The notes: generated by a model not told the origin, from the letters alone. DNA of 44,616 bases from Actinomycetota bacterium (GCA_020161245.1 JAIUOK010000039.1:1-44616); one strand, 5' to 3'. Positions 15,077-24,462 are shown, counted from the stretch's first letter. Program-made: numbers and translations.

Positions 15077-16447
15077 CTACGACGTGCGCTTGTCGACCCG
15101 GGAGCCCGGCACGGTGCCCGCCGACGCCGTGGCGCGGGGCGCGGTCATGCCGATGAGGGTGACTCCGCTGCGCACCTCCACGAGACCCGCCGGCCCGGAC
15201 GGTGTGCCGCCGCCCGAGGGGATCTCCAGCCACCCGCAGCGCGCGTACGCCGTGTCGAGCCGGCCGTCGGGCGCCAGGCGCAGCACGCCCGGCCTGCCGG
15301 ACGGCGTCGAGCTCGAGAGCCCGACGTACGCCGTGCCGCCGGATCCTGCCGACAGCGCCGACAGGGCGACGTCGGTATGCCCGACGTCCGCCACGCCGCC
15401 CGTGCCCCAGCCCGGGTCGAGCGCGCCCCCGGCGAGGACGTGCACCACCTGGTTGAGGTGCGTCCCGGCGCCGGTCTGCGCGTGGGCCCCGACGAGGTAG
15501 GAGCCGTCGGGAGCGGTCACGATCCGCTCGGCACCGGCTCCGTCCCAGGACGCGTAGCCGTCGGTGCCGAAGGCGGTGTCGACGGCGCCGGCGCGCGTGA
15601 TCTTGAGCAGCGCCGGAGTGCTGACGTCACCGGCCTTCCGGTCGACCGAGATGAGCGCGCTGCCGTCGGTGGCCGCACCGACCGCTCGGCACGCGCTCGT
15701 CACGGACTGGCCGACGCCGACCGGCAGTGCGACGGCCCGCTGCGCGTGGATGCGGCCCTGGGGGTCGATCTCCGTCAGTCGCGCGGTGCCCGGCGTCTGC
15801 TGGCTCCAGCCGCAGCCCCAGACCCAGCCCGACGAGCGCACCGCGAAGCCGAGGTCGACGGTGAACTCCGACGACGTGCCGGGGCTGGTGATCCGCGCGC
15901 CGGACGGCGGCGCGAAGGAGGCATCGACAGCGCCGGCTGCGGTGATCCGACGCAGCAGCAGGGTCGGCACCTCCATCAGGTCCTCCCGCCGCTTGGCGAC
16001 GACGAGCCGCCTCTGGCCGTCGGCGCCGGCGCCCGCCCAGGAGTCGTAGATTCCCGTCGTCGTCCAGGCCCGCAGCACCAGGGCGCGGCCCTGGGCGTAG
16101 CCCGGATCGGGCGTGCCGTCCGACCGGTAGCCGCGGATCACGAGGTCGCCCGTGTCATCGCCGGTGCTGCCGTTCGACAGCGCGAGGGAGAGCGTGCGGA
16201 ACGAGCCGACGCCGGGCTGGCCCGCCGGCGTCACGTCGAGGTGGACGAGGGGCTGGCCGAGGAAGGTGCCGCCTTGGCCGACCCCGGCGGTGTACCAGGG
16301 CACGTTGATGCTGCCGTCGCCGCCGCCGAAGCTGGCGATGGGCCGCCCGTTGCTCGCGCTGCACGCGAGTGAGGGGGCTCCGGCGACCAGCGCCGCAGCT
16401 GCTGCGCCGATCACGGCGCCGGCCAGCGAGTAACTCCGCCGGAGCAT
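15077..16447 (-). CDS. Secreted delta-60-repeat protein
   Basis: Exported protein of 456 aa. Residues 1-31 are a signal peptide (LRRSYSLAGAVIGAAAAALV, cleavage near LACSA); SLAC is not a good lipobox because serine occupies the -3 position. The rest consists of repeats of about 50-60 residues with the delta-60 signature: TPDPGYAQGRALV, AVDASFAPPSG, AVDTAFGTDGYASW, ALDPGWGTGGVADVG and RLDTAYARCGW. Such repeats are expected to form a beta-propeller-like fold. No catalytic motif is seen, and a role in surface binding is only a guess. ATG 16447 has a GAGGGAG just upstream and a TACGGT hexamer (16484-16479) as a possible -10. It is apparently monocistronic. Confidence 0.82.
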   Translation of the reverse strand: MLRRSYSLAGAVIGAAAAALVAGAPSLACSASNGRPIASFGGGDGSINVPWYTAGVGQGGTFLGQPLVHLDVTPAGQPGVGSFRTLSLALSNGSTGDDTGDLVIRGYRSDGTPDPGYAQGRALVLRAWTTTGIYDSWAGAGADGQRRLVVAKRREDLMEVPTLLLRRITAAGAVDASFAPPSGARITSPGTSSEFTVDLGFAVRSSGWVWGCGWSQQTPGTARLTEIDPQGRIHAQRAVALPVGVGQSVTSACRAVGAATDGSALISVDRKAGDVSTPALLKITRAGAVDTAFGTDGYASWDGAGAERIVTAPDGSYLVGAHAQTGAGTHLNQVVHVLAGGALDPGWGTGGVADVGHTDVALSALSAGSGGTAYVGLSSSTPSGRPGVLRLAPDGRLDTAYARCGWLEIPSGGGTPSGPAGLVEVRSGVTLIGMTAPRATASAGTVPGSRVDKRTS

Positions 16448-16594
16448 GCTCCCTCTCTCCCCGTCCCCTCTGAGGTGCACCGTACGACGTCCGACCGGGA
16501 CTGTCGTCGGACTCGCGGCGGACGGCGTCGATCGGACGCAGCGCCGGGGCCCGCGGATCCCGTGGCGCCGGTCGGGGGACCGGGAGGCGCACCG

Positions 16595-16600
16595 TAGGGT
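16595..16600 (+). promoter_or_regulatory. -10 element TAGGGT of a leaderless gene (RDD protein)
   Basis: TAGGGT is followed by exactly six bases and then ATG 16607; no Shine-Dalgarno sequence fits between them. Confidence 0.6.
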
Positions 16601-16606
16601 TCGGGC

Positions 16607-17443
16607 ATGGCGATGGCGCCCGGGTGGTACCAGGACCCGTTCAGCAGCAGCGGCTACGTGCGCTGGTGGGACGGGCAGCGCTGGGGCGCGTCCACGACGC
16701 TGCCGGAGGGGATGGCCCCGGCCGGCCCCGGCATCCCGGTGCCGCTTCCTCCTCCCGGTGCTGCGGCGGCGGGCGCGCCGGTGCAGCCGCAGGTGCCCGT
16801 CCCGCCGTCGTCCCCGTCGGCACCGTCGTCCTGGCAGCAGGCGCCCCCGCCGCAGTGGGGCGCGCCGCAGGCCCCGGCGCCAGGCGCCTATGGCGCCCCT
16901 CAGGCGACATCCGGGTGGTCGGCCGGTGCGCCCTACGAGCTGGCCACGTGGGGCACCCGCGCGGCTGCTCGGGTCATCGACGTCATCATCACCACCGTCA
17001 TCTCCATGCCGTTCGTGATGTGGGTGCTCTGGCCGTCGATCACGGCCGCGATGGACGCAGTGTCTGCAGGCGGCTCGATGGACGCCGCCATGCAGGACTA
17101 CGTCGCGCAGCTGTCCGACGTCGGTACGTCGACGCAGATCGCGATCATCACGGCGATCATCACGTTCTTCTACGAGGTGCCGCAGAACGTGCTCTTCGGT
17201 CGCACGATCGGCAAGCGCGTCCTCGGGCTGGAAGTCCGTCAGCGCGACGACGACCGCAACCTGGGCTGGGGCGCGGCCATCATGCGCTGGGGCGTGTTCA
17301 CCGTGGGCCAGTCGATCCTCAGCTTCTTCTGGACCATCCCGGACTACCTGTGGCCGTTCTGGGACCGGCCCTGGCGCCAGACCCTGCACGACAAGGCGGC
17401 CCGCAGCACGGTCGTGCCGTCGCGGGGCCCGTCGCACCGCTGA
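16607..17443 (+). CDS. DUF2510-RDD domain membrane protein
   Basis: Membrane protein of 278 aa. Residues about 4-30 are a DUF2510 module (APGWYQDPFSSSGYVRWWDG), a small Trp-rich cytoplasmic motif of actinobacteria. A Pro/Ala/Gln-rich linker spans about 35-110. The C-terminal RDD domain begins with ATWGTRAAARVIDVIITTVI, carrying the first Arg and Asp of the RDD pattern, and contains LFGRTIGKRVLGLEVRQRDD and the final RQTLHDKAARSTVV. Three to four membrane helices are visible. RDD proteins have been linked to ion exchange or remain uncharacterised; no function is assigned here. ATG 16607 is leaderless behind a TAGGGT element. Confidence 0.9.
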   Translation: MAMAPGWYQDPFSSSGYVRWWDGQRWGASTTLPEGMAPAGPGIPVPLPPPGAAAAGAPVQPQVPVPPSSPSAPSSWQQAPPPQWGAPQAPAPGAYGAPQATSGWSAGAPYELATWGTRAAARVIDVIITTVISMPFVMWVLWPSITAAMDAVSAGGSMDAAMQDYVAQLSDVGTSTQIAIITAIITFFYEVPQNVLFGRTIGKRVLGLEVRQRDDDRNLGWGAAIMRWGVFTVGQSILSFFWTIPDYLWPFWDRPWRQTLHDKAARSTVVPSRGPSHR

Positions 17444-17584
17444 CACACGGGACCGACGGCGTCAGGTGGGCCTTTCCCCGGCCGGTGACGGATCCGTGCC
17501 TGTCCTCGCGTCCTGCCGCCCCGCAGGGCCCGGCAGTGCCAGAGTCTGCGCCGTGACCGACTGGCCCGTCCCCGGAGGTGGCGC

Positions 17585-18856
17585 ATGAGCGTCGAGCAGC
17601 CCCAGACCGCGAGCGGGCCGATCGCCCTCGCCGAGCCCACTGCGCGGGTCGGCGTGCGCTACGTCCTGCCGGTGGTGCTGGCGAACCTCGGCATCATGCT
17701 CGCGTTCTACACGCCGATCCAGAACCTGCTCCCGAGGCTGGCCACCGAGGTCGCCGGGGACGGCGGCAAGGAGGCCGCGCTTGCCTGGATCACCGGCGTC
17801 GGCGCGTTCATGTCGGTGGTGGGCAACCCGGTCGCCGGTGCACTGTCGGACCGCACCACCTCGCGGCTGGGGCGGCGCCGTCCGTGGATCCTCTGGGGCG
17901 CGCTCATCGGCGCGCTCGCCATCGCCGCGCTGGCGTTCCAGTCGACCGTGCTCGGCCTCGCGGTCGTGTGGGGCGTCTGCCAGGCCACGATCAACGCGGC
18001 CTACGCCGGCCTCACCGCCACGGTGCCCGACCAGGTGCCGGTGAAGCAGCGAGGCATGGTGTCGGGCTGGATCGGCCTGGCGCAGACGGTCGGCATCGTG
18101 CTCGGCGTCGCGCTCGTGACGCTCGTGATCCTCGCGCTCGACCCCGGCATCTACCTCACCTCGATCCTGCTGGTGCTGCTGGTGATCCCGGTCGTCGTCA
18201 CGCTCAAGGACCCGCGGCTCGACCCTGCCGACCGACCCGAGTTCCACTGGGGCGAGTGGCTGAGGAGCTTCTGGGTGAGCCCGAGGGAGTACCCCGACTT
18301 CGCCTGGGCCTGGATCACCCGCTTCCTTATGCAGCTGGGCAACGCGCTGGCCACGCTGTACCTGCTGTTCTGGCTCACGGACAAGGTCGGTCTCAGCAAG
18401 GACGAGGCAGGCGGCGCCCAGACGCTGCTCATCGGGCTCTACGCCCTGGGCACGATCGTCACCGCGGTCATCGCCGGCGTCATCAGCGACCGCGACGGAC
18501 GGCGCAAGATCTACGTGATCCTCTCGACCATCGTCATGGCGATCTCGGCCGTGCTGCTCGCGTTCTTCCCTGTGGTCAGCGTGGCGATGGTGGCGGCGCT
18601 GATCCTCGGCCTCGGATACGGCATGTACCTCGCCGTCGACCAGGCGCTCATCACGCAGGTGCTCCCGCGCGCCGTCGACCGCGGGCGCGACCTCGGGGTC
18701 ATCAACATCGCGAACTCGGCGCCGCAGGTGCTGGCGCCGGTGATCGCCGCCCCGATCGTCACGAGCCTGCTGGGCTATACGGGGCTGTACCTCATCACCG
18801 CGGTCGTGACGCTGCTGTCGGCCGCGCTCGTCACGCGGATCAAGTCGGTGCCGTAG
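17585..18856 (+). CDS. MFS transporter, sugar-type
   Basis: Integral membrane transporter of 423 aa with 12 predicted helices. The loop after TM2, NPVAGALSDRTTSRLGRRRP, is the motif found in GPH/SLC45-like sugar permeases and related MFS members; the symmetrical loop in the second half is GVISDRDGRRKIYV. The central loop (LKDPRLDPADRPEFHWGEWL) separates the two six-helix halves. The substrate is not predictable, but a sugar or glycoside is plausible. ATG 17585 follows GGAGG seven bases upstream. The gene converges on the GNAT gene with only nine bases between stops. No glycosidase or sugar regulator is adjacent. Confidence 0.88.
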   Translation: MSVEQPQTASGPIALAEPTARVGVRYVLPVVLANLGIMLAFYTPIQNLLPRLATEVAGDGGKEAALAWITGVGAFMSVVGNPVAGALSDRTTSRLGRRRPWILWGALIGALAIAALAFQSTVLGLAVVWGVCQATINAAYAGLTATVPDQVPVKQRGMVSGWIGLAQTVGIVLGVALVTLVILALDPGIYLTSILLVLLVIPVVVTLKDPRLDPADRPEFHWGEWLRSFWVSPREYPDFAWAWITRFLMQLGNALATLYLLFWLTDKVGLSKDEAGGAQTLLIGLYALGTIVTAVIAGVISDRDGRRKIYVILSTIVMAISAVLLAFFPVVSVAMVAALILGLGYGMYLAVDQALITQVLPRAVDRGRDLGVINIANSAPQVLAPVIAAPIVTSLLGYTGLYLITAVVTLLSAALVTRIKSVP

Positions 18857-18865
18857 GCCGCGATC

Positions 18866-19459
18866 TCAGACAGGCGGGGCGATCCGCGGGGAGGGGTCGG
18901 TGCGCAGCCGCGCGTGCAGATGCTCGTCGTGGCGCCGGCCGTCCCCGTAGGTGTAGCTCTGGCGCGCCGTGCCCTCGTGCGCGTACCCGCAGCGCAGCGC
19001 CAGCCGGCACGACGCCTCGTTCTCGACGGCGTGGAACAGCTCGATGCGGAACATCCCGAGCTCGTCGAAGGCGAACCGGGTGGCCGCATCGACGATGGCC
19101 GTGCCGATGCCGCGCCCGCGCCCCCGCGGTGCGAGCCAGTAGCCCACCTCGCACGTCTCGTTGACGAAGTCCAGCTGATGCAGGGACACCTGCCCGATGA
19201 TCGAGCCGTCGTGGTCGCGCACGACCCACGACGCGTGGTGCTCGTCCCAGGTCGCCCGCGAAGCGATCCAGAGCGGTGCCCGCTCCTCGACGCCGATCGG
19301 CGTGCCGCCGGGCGGGTTCCAGACGGCGATGTCGGGGTCGCGGAAGGCGGCGACGATGTCGGCGAGGTCGGAGTCCGCAGGGGTGTCCATGCGGTAGGGG
19401 CCGACGTGGAGGACGACCGGCTCGTAGGCGGCGTCGTCCACCGGGGCGTGGTCGTTCAT
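18866..19459 (-). CDS. GNAT-family N-acetyltransferase (RimJ/RimL type)
   Basis: Acetyl-CoA-dependent acetyltransferase of 197 aa. The acetyl-CoA pyrophosphate loop is LAPRGRGRGIGTAIVDAATR, preceded by SIIGQVSLHQLDFVNETCEV on beta-strands 3-4, and followed by IELFHAVENEASCRLALRCG and YTYGDGRRHDEHLHARL; the last segments are typical of RimJ/RimL-like enzymes that act on protein N-termini or small molecules. ATG 19459 shares one base with the stop of the upstream gene (TGATG), so it is translationally coupled to an unknown 273-aa protein. The substrate is unknown. Confidence 0.9.
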   Translation of the reverse strand: MNDHAPVDDAAYEPVVLHVGPYRMDTPADSDLADIVAAFRDPDIAVWNPPGGTPIGVEERAPLWIASRATWDEHHASWVVRDHDGSIIGQVSLHQLDFVNETCEVGYWLAPRGRGRGIGTAIVDAATRFAFDELGMFRIELFHAVENEASCRLALRCGYAHEGTARQSYTYGDGRRHDEHLHARLRTDPSPRIAPPV

Positions 19460-20280
19460 CACACACCGTCCGGCTCGAGCAGCCCGAGCGACTCGAGCCC
19501 CTCGAGCGCAGGCACGACGTGGTCGGTGCCGACCGACACGAGCAGGCGCCGGACCGCGATCGCGTCGGCGTCGGCGAGGACGGCGAGGCGCTGGGCGTCG
19601 TCGGCGTCCTCGATCAGCGAGAGCACGTGGCCGGTGTCGCGGGCGTCGAGGGCGGCTGCCGCGGCGGCGAGCAGTGCGATCACGCGCGATGCCGTCCACG
19701 TCCCGCCCGCGACCGAGAACGCGAGGCCACGGCGGGCGCAGCCGACGACGAACTCGGCCAACGCCCGGTCGCCGGGGTCGTGCCCGGTCAGCAGCAGCGC
19801 ACGCTCGGCGCCGTCCTCGCCCAGGACGTCGAGCGCGCCCTCCCAGCCCGGCACGAGCGGGACCGCGACCCAGGCCGGCAGGGCGAAGTCGAGCGTGTCG
19901 AGCACGAGGCGGGCCGAATCGGCCGGGTGCCCGTCGAGCGGCAGCGCGACGTGCAGGCCGAGCAGTGCCACACGGTCGTCGTCGAGGAGCACGGCCCGCG
20001 CCTCGGCCGCCTCGACCAGCCCGGAGTCGGCCACGAGCACGAGATCGAGCGGCTCGGACCGCGGGTCGGCGTCGAGCGCGTCGAGCACCCCCTCGAGCCA
20101 GCTCACCGGGACGACGAGAGGGCCCACCGCGGCGGCGTGGGGGCCCCGTCGCCGGGCGCGGTGCGCGTGCACCGAGCCCACGATGTCGTCGGCACCGGCG
20201 AGCTCGTCGACCAGGCCGTCGACGAGGGCGGCACCGGTCCCGGGCGAGACGCCCGCGAGGGCGGCAGGGGTCGGGCTCAT
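19459..20280 (-). CDS. Uncharacterised Ala/Leu/Asp-rich protein coupled to a GNAT enzyme
   Basis: I do not recognise this 273-aa protein. It has no signal peptide, no membrane helix and no obvious catalytic motif. It is rich in Ala, Leu, Val, Asp and Gly, with segments such as PLVVPVSWLEGVLDALDADP, LVLVADSGLVEAAEARAVLL and ALLLTGHDPGDRALAEFVVG, which suggest an alternating alpha/beta fold. Coding is supported by the leaderless promoter (TAGCGT, seven bases, ATG 20280), by the TGATG coupling to the acetyltransferase gene, and by codon bias. It could supply or bind the substrate of the acetyltransferase, but that is only inferred from position. Confidence 0.75.
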   Translation of the reverse strand: MSPTPAALAGVSPGTGAALVDGLVDELAGADDIVGSVHAHRARRRGPHAAAVGPLVVPVSWLEGVLDALDADPRSEPLDLVLVADSGLVEAAEARAVLLDDDRVALLGLHVALPLDGHPADSARLVLDTLDFALPAWVAVPLVPGWEGALDVLGEDGAERALLLTGHDPGDRALAEFVVGCARRGLAFSVAGGTWTASRVIALLAAAAAALDARDTGHVLSLIEDADDAQRLAVLADADAIAVRRLLVSVGTDHVVPALEGLESLGLLEPDGV

Positions 20281-20287
20281 GGCCGTC

Positions 20288-20293
20288 ACGCTA
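20288..20293 (-). promoter_or_regulatory. -10 element TAGCGT of a leaderless gene
   Basis: On the minus strand TAGCGT (20293-20288) is followed by seven bases and ATG 20280. It fits the same spacing seen at other leaderless genes in this window and fixes the start of the 273-aa gene. Confidence 0.55.
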
Positions 20294-20410
20294 GTGCGCC
20301 GGGCGCGGCGTCCGGGCACCGGTCGGCGGCGCACCCGTGGCCGGACGCCGTGCCGCGCGCGGTCGTGCGGTGGCCCGCCCGGACCGGCGGGAAGCGGTAT
20401 GTGGCCGGTC

Positions 20411-20440
20411 TGGACAGGGGGCGAAACGGACTTCTAGTGT
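20411..20440 (+). promoter_or_regulatory. Promoter of the GH18 gene
   Basis: TGGACA (20411-20416) and TAGTGT (20435-20440) with 18 bp between form one of the best -35/-10 pairs in the window. The predicted leader to ATG 20568 is about 120 bases. Confidence 0.55.
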
Positions 20441-20567
20441 CAACTCGGGCACAGATCGAGGTCGACCAGGTCAAGTCCCGGGACCTGGCCGACGATGTCG
20501 GGAGAGGACCCGCCCGACGCACCCAGCCCGCCGCCCGCACGCCCCTCGACCCCGGGAGACCAACCGC

Positions 20568-22400
20568 ATGCTCCGGCACCCCCGCCGCCCGTCGAGCGCC
20601 GGCCGATCGGCCCGCCGCCCGGCCCGGGTCGTCGCGGGCGCCCTGGCCGCGGTGCTCGGCGCCGGCCTCGTGGGCGTGGCCCTCCCCGTCACCGCCGAGG
20701 CTGCCGACCCGGCGCCCCGCCCGATCATGAGCGGGTGGATCCCGTACTGGGCCACCTCCGACGGCGTCGACTCGCTCGTGGCCAACGAGGACCTCTTCAC
20801 CGACGTCTCGCCGTTCTGGTACTCCGCCCAGCTGCTGTCGAACGGCAACATCCGCATCGCGCAGTCGGTGAGCTCGGCGTCGAAGACCTACCTGCTCGAC
20901 AACGTGCGCCCTACCGGCGTGCCGATCATGCCCGCGGTCACCGACGGCATGGCCGCACGCGAGATGGCCGCGGTGATGGCCAGCCCGACCAAGCGCGGGC
21001 AGCTCGTCAGCCAGCTCGTCAACGTCGTCGTCGCCAACGACTACGACGGCATCGACCTCGACTTCGAGAAGTTCGCGTTCAGCGACGGCCGCAGCACGTG
21101 GGCGACCACCCGTCCTGCTTGGGTCGCGTTCATCAAGCAGCTCTCGTCGGCGCTGCACGCGCAGGGAAAGAAGCTCGCCGTCACGACGCCGCCGCTCTAC
21201 GACGCCGACTACGACGCGTCGTCCGGCTACTGGGTCTACGACTGGGCCGGCATCGCGCCCTACGTCGACCGGCTGCGCATCATGGCCTACGACTACTCGG
21301 TCAGCGGCGGCAACATCGCGCCCTTCTGGTGGGTGGAGAAGGTCGCCGCCTTCGCCGTCACGCAGGTGCCCGCCAACCGGATCCAGCTCGGCATCCCGGC
21401 CTACGGCCGCAACGCGGTGAGCGCCGTGACCGGCACGTGCCCCACCAACGTGCCGTCGAACTACCGCAGCACGCTGTCGTTCACGGCCGCCAACGCCTTC
21501 AGCTCGATCCCCGACGCGAAGTTCACCAGCTCCGCCGTCGACCGGACCGCCGCGGTCCGCACGTGGGTCGACCAGGACGCCACCGGCCGCTCCATCCGCG
21601 AGACCAAGTTCACCTACAACGTGACCTACAAGGGCACCAAGGCCGACGGCACGGCGACCAGCTGCGTGGTCTCGCGCTACGGCTGGTACGCCGGTTCGTC
21701 GTCGACGGCCTTCAAGGCCCGGCTGGTCGAGAAGTACAAGCTGCTCGGCCTGGCGCAGTGGACGGTCGGCGGCGAGATGGCGGGGCAGTGGTCGTCGCTG
21801 CGCAGCTACGCCACGACGATCGCGCCGAAGCCGACGACGGTCTCGGTCGACGCCACCGACGCCGCACCGCTCGGCGGCACGACGACCGTGCGCGCCCGGG
21901 TGGTCTCGGGAGGCGCGGCCGTCGCCGGCGCCAAGGCGACGCTCTACTCCAAGCCGATGGGCAGTGCGACGTGGACGGCGGTCGCGTCCGCCGCGACGTC
22001 GAGCACGGGCGCGGTCGCCTTCAACCAGACGCTCTCGCGCGCCACGGACTTCCGGATCCGGGTCAGCCCCGCCTGGGAGCGGCTCGCCGGCTCGGGCGAC
22101 GACAGCACGCGCGTCCAGGGCGCGGCGTCGGTGCGCGGCACGACGTCGATCGCACAGGGCGCGACCGCGAAGGCGACCGTGATCACCTCGCCCGTGCAGA
22201 ACGGCCAGGAGGTGCGTCGCCAGGTGTGGTCGTCGACCAAGGGCTGGGTCACGCAGGACATCCGCTCGACCAACAGCCTCGGCAAGGTCTACTTCCAGTG
22301 GAAGCCGTGGACCAAGAAGACCTACACGTACCGCTTCGTCGTGGTCGGCACCACCAAGGTCGCCGGCACCACCGCGAAGCTCGCGCTCACCGTGAGGTAG
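20568..22400 (+). CDS. Secreted glycoside hydrolase family 18 protein
   Basis: Exported hydrolase of 610 aa that probably cleaves a beta-1,4-linked N-acetylglucosamine polymer (chitin or peptidoglycan). A long signal peptide (residues 1-46, Arg-rich start, cleavage after AEA) precedes the TIM barrel. The catalytic DxxDxDxE motif is YDGIDLDFEKF with acid E167; RLRIMAYDYSVSGG and NRIQLGIPAYGRN are other GH18 strands. This resembles YaaH/SleL-like peptidoglycan hydrolases, but no LysM domain is present. The C-terminal 190 residues (from about TTVSVDATDAAPLGGTTTVR) form two Ig-like beta-sandwich domains that may bind polymer or cell wall. ATG 20568 follows GGGAGA. It converges with the aminotransferase gene six bases away. 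Confidence 0.92.
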   Translation: MLRHPRRPSSAGRSARRPARVVAGALAAVLGAGLVGVALPVTAEAADPAPRPIMSGWIPYWATSDGVDSLVANEDLFTDVSPFWYSAQLLSNGNIRIAQSVSSASKTYLLDNVRPTGVPIMPAVTDGMAAREMAAVMASPTKRGQLVSQLVNVVVANDYDGIDLDFEKFAFSDGRSTWATTRPAWVAFIKQLSSALHAQGKKLAVTTPPLYDADYDASSGYWVYDWAGIAPYVDRLRIMAYDYSVSGGNIAPFWWVEKVAAFAVTQVPANRIQLGIPAYGRNAVSAVTGTCPTNVPSNYRSTLSFTAANAFSSIPDAKFTSSAVDRTAAVRTWVDQDATGRSIRETKFTYNVTYKGTKADGTATSCVVSRYGWYAGSSSTAFKARLVEKYKLLGLAQWTVGGEMAGQWSSLRSYATTIAPKPTTVSVDATDAAPLGGTTTVRARVVSGGAAVAGAKATLYSKPMGSATWTAVASAATSSTGAVAFNQTLSRATDFRIRVSPAWERLAGSGDDSTRVQGAASVRGTTSIAQGATAKATVITSPVQNGQEVRRQVWSSTKGWVTQDIRSTNSLGKVYFQWKPWTKKTYTYRFVVVGTTKVAGTTAKLALTVR

Positions 22401-22406
22401 CGGGCG

Positions 22407-24131
22407 CTAGGACAGGCACTCGGCGGGCAGCTCGAACCAGCGCAGGTGCTCGAAGTCCGCGCTGACCCGTGCCGCGTCGACGTCCTCGCCCGGCTCGGGG
22501 AGCGACTCCATGAGGTCGTGCGCCTCGTCGAGGTAGCGCTGCAGGTCCGACAGCGGCGCACGGTCGTCGTGGCGGGGGTAGGTGAGGACGCCGTCGACGT
22601 ACTCCAGCTGCGAGAGGCGCAGCGGGGGCTCCACGGCGCCGTCGCGGTGGCGCCACCGGCCCGAGGCGATGTCGAAGCGGTACTGCGGCACCAGCTTCCA
22701 GCCGTGGTCGGCCACCATCGCGACTGCCTGCACGATGTAGCGGAAGACCTCCTCGGACACGAAGTAGTTGAAGTTCACCCGCACCCAGCCGGGCTTGATG
22801 CCCTCGCACCCGTGCGTGATCTCGCGCTCGAACTCGTGGCTGCGCTCGATGTCGATGCCGAGCAGGCGGTGGCCGTACGGGCCGGCGCATGAGCAGCCGC
22901 CGCGGCTCTGGATGCCGAACAGGTCGTTGAGCAGCGCGACGACGAAGTTGTGGTGCAGGTAGCGCCCACCCGGACGCCGCACCGTGAACGACACGATCGA
23001 GAGCCGGTCGGCCGCCTTGTTGCCGAGCACGTCGATGGTCGGATGCTGGTCCCACGCCGCGATCGCACGTCGCAGGTAGTCGTGCTCGTGCGCGCGGATG
23101 ACCTCGGTGCCCACATTGCGCTTGAGGTGGAAGACCAGCCCGGCGCGGATCGACTCGACGATGGCGGGGGTGCCGGCCTCCTCCCGGTGGACGGGGTCGG
23201 CGAGGTACACGTGCTCGGCCGGGTTGACGTAGGCGACCGTCCCGCCGCCGACGACGACGGGCACGGAGTTGGTGAGCAGGTCCCGTCGGATCGCCAGGAC
23301 GCCGGGCGTGCCCGGGCCGCCCACGAACTTGTGGGGCGAGAGCACCACGGCGTCCTTGCACGTGAGCGGGTCCTCGCCGTCGCCGCACATCCGGATGTCG
23401 AGGTAGGGGCCGGCGGCGGCGTAGTCCCAGAACGACAGGGCGCCGTGCTGGTGCAGCAGCCGCGCGATGCCGTCGACGTCGGTGGTGATGCCGGTGACGT
23501 TGGACGCGGCGCTGAACGACCCGATCTTGAGCGGGCGGTCGGCATAGGCGACGAGCTCGGCCTCGAGCCGCGCGACGTCGATGTGGCCGTCTGCGTCCTC
23601 GGGGATCGTCACGACGTCGGCGATCGACTCGCGCCAGGGCAGCTCGTTGCTGTGGTGCTCGAACGGGCCGATGAACACGACCGGCCGCTGCTCCGGCGGG
23701 ATCTGGGCGGAGAAGCCGTGATCCCGGTCGAGGTCGGCCGGGATCCTCAGGTTGAGGATGCCGACCAGCTTGTCGATGGCGCCCGTGGTGCCTGAGCCGG
23801 TGAACACGACGACGGCGTCGTCGCCGCACCCGAGGCTCTCGGCGATGATCGCGCGCGCGTCCTCGCGCAGCCGGGTGGTCTGCAGGCCGGTGCCGCTGCT
23901 CTCGGTGTGGGTGTTGGCGTAGCGGGGGAGGACCTCGCAGCGGATGAAGTCCTCGAGGAAGCCGAGCGCCCGGCCCGAGGCGGTGTAGTCGGCGTAGGTG
24001 ACCCGGCGCGGGCCGAACGGCCCGTGCATGACCGTGTCGTCGCCGATCACGCCGTCGCGGATGGCGGCGAGCAGAGGGGGCTCGGGCAGGGACGGATCCC
24101 GCGGGGGGATCGGCAGCGGCGCGTCGGACAC
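22407..24131 (-). CDS. Class V aminotransferase / cysteine-desulfurase-like PLP enzyme
   Basis: PLP-dependent enzyme of 574 aa, longer than SufS/IscS (about 400 aa). The fold-type I features are clear: [20 protein letters not shown] (cofactor phosphate loop), [13 protein letters not shown] (stacking His-His), [13 protein letters not shown] (cofactor Asp) and [17 protein letters not shown] with Schiff-base K268. [18 protein letters not shown] contains C413 and C415, in the region where cysteine desulfurases carry the active cysteine. About 130 extra C-terminal residues ([18 protein letters not shown] onward) have no known role. The start is GTG 24131, directly behind a leaderless -10 element and 30 bp from the divergent clpS start. 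Whether it is a desulfurase or an aminotransferase is undecided. Confidence 0.87.
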   Translation of the reverse strand: MSDAPLPIPPRDPSLPEPPLLAAIRDGVIGDDTVMHGPFGPRRVTYADYTASGRALGFLEDFIRCEVLPRYANTHTESSGTGLQTTRLREDARAIIAESLGCGDDAVVVFTGSGTTGAIDKLVGILNLRIPADLDRDHGFSAQIPPEQRPVVFIGPFEHHSNELPWRESIADVVTIPEDADGHIDVARLEAELVAYADRPLKIGSFSAASNVTGITTDVDGIARLLHQHGALSFWDYAAAGPYLDIRMCGDGEDPLTCKDAVVLSPHKFVGGPGTPGVLAIRRDLLTNSVPVVVGGGTVAYVNPAEHVYLADPVHREEAGTPAIVESIRAGLVFHLKRNVGTEVIRAHEHDYLRRAIAAWDQHPTIDVLGNKAADRLSIVSFTVRRPGGRYLHHNFVVALLNDLFGIQSRGGCSCAGPYGHRLLGIDIERSHEFEREITHGCEGIKPGWVRVNFNYFVSEEVFRYIVQAVAMVADHGWKLVPQYRFDIASGRWRHRDGAVEPPLRLSQLEYVDGVLTYPRHDDRAPLSDLQRYLDEAHDLMESLPEPGEDVDAARVSADFEHLRWFELPAECLS

Positions 24132-24137
24132 ACGCCG

Positions 24138-24143
24138 AGGGTA
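24138..24143 (-). promoter_or_regulatory. -10 element TACCCT of a leaderless gene (PLP enzyme)
   Basis: On the minus strand TACCCT (24143-24138) is followed by six bases and GTG 24131. It fixes that start and leaves only 18 bp between this element and clpS, so the two divergent promoters must overlap. Confidence 0.5.
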
Positions 24144-24161
24144 CGACGCCGACGTGGGACG

Positions 24162-24461
24162 ATGGCGCCCGTGAGCACCGCGCCGGTCGAGCTGGAGCGC
24201 CCGGAGTCCGACGCCGTCGTCGCACCCGACCGCCCGTGGATCACCATCGTGTGGAACGACCCGGTGAACCTCATGTCGTACGTGACCTACGTGTTCATGA
24301 CCTACTTCGGGTACACCAAGGAGAAGGCCGAGAAGCTCATGTGGGACGTGCACCACGAGGGCCGGGCCGTGGTCTCCCACGGCACCCGCGAGGAGATGGA
24401 GGTCGACGTCGCGGCCATGCACTCGTACGGCCTCTGGGCGACCCTCCAGAAGGACGACTGA
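24162..24461 (+). CDS. clpS: ClpS adaptor of ClpCP/ClpAP protease
   Basis: Adaptor that hands N-end-rule substrates to the Clp protease. The 99-aa protein has a disordered N-terminus and the ClpS core [20 protein letters not shown], then [20 protein letters not shown] and [20 protein letters not shown]. The WNDPVN segment and the VHHEG helix match the N-degron pocket and Clp contact. ATG 24162 is listed, but GTG 24171 is also in frame and lies seven bases after a GACGAT hexamer, so translation could begin there. It is followed by DUF2017 with a one-base gap. This order is conserved in actinobacteria. Confidence 0.94.
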   Translation: MAPVSTAPVELERPESDAVVAPDRPWITIVWNDPVNLMSYVTYVFMTYFGYTKEKAEKLMWDVHHEGRAVVSHGTREEMEVDVAAMHSYGLWATLQKDD

Positions 24462-24462
24462 G

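Noticed and set aside
15077..17446. A 789-codon frame extending the delta-60 protein upstream
   Set aside because: The extra N-terminal part lies opposite the RDD gene and is basic low-complexity; the signal peptide starts at 16447 with a good ribosome site.
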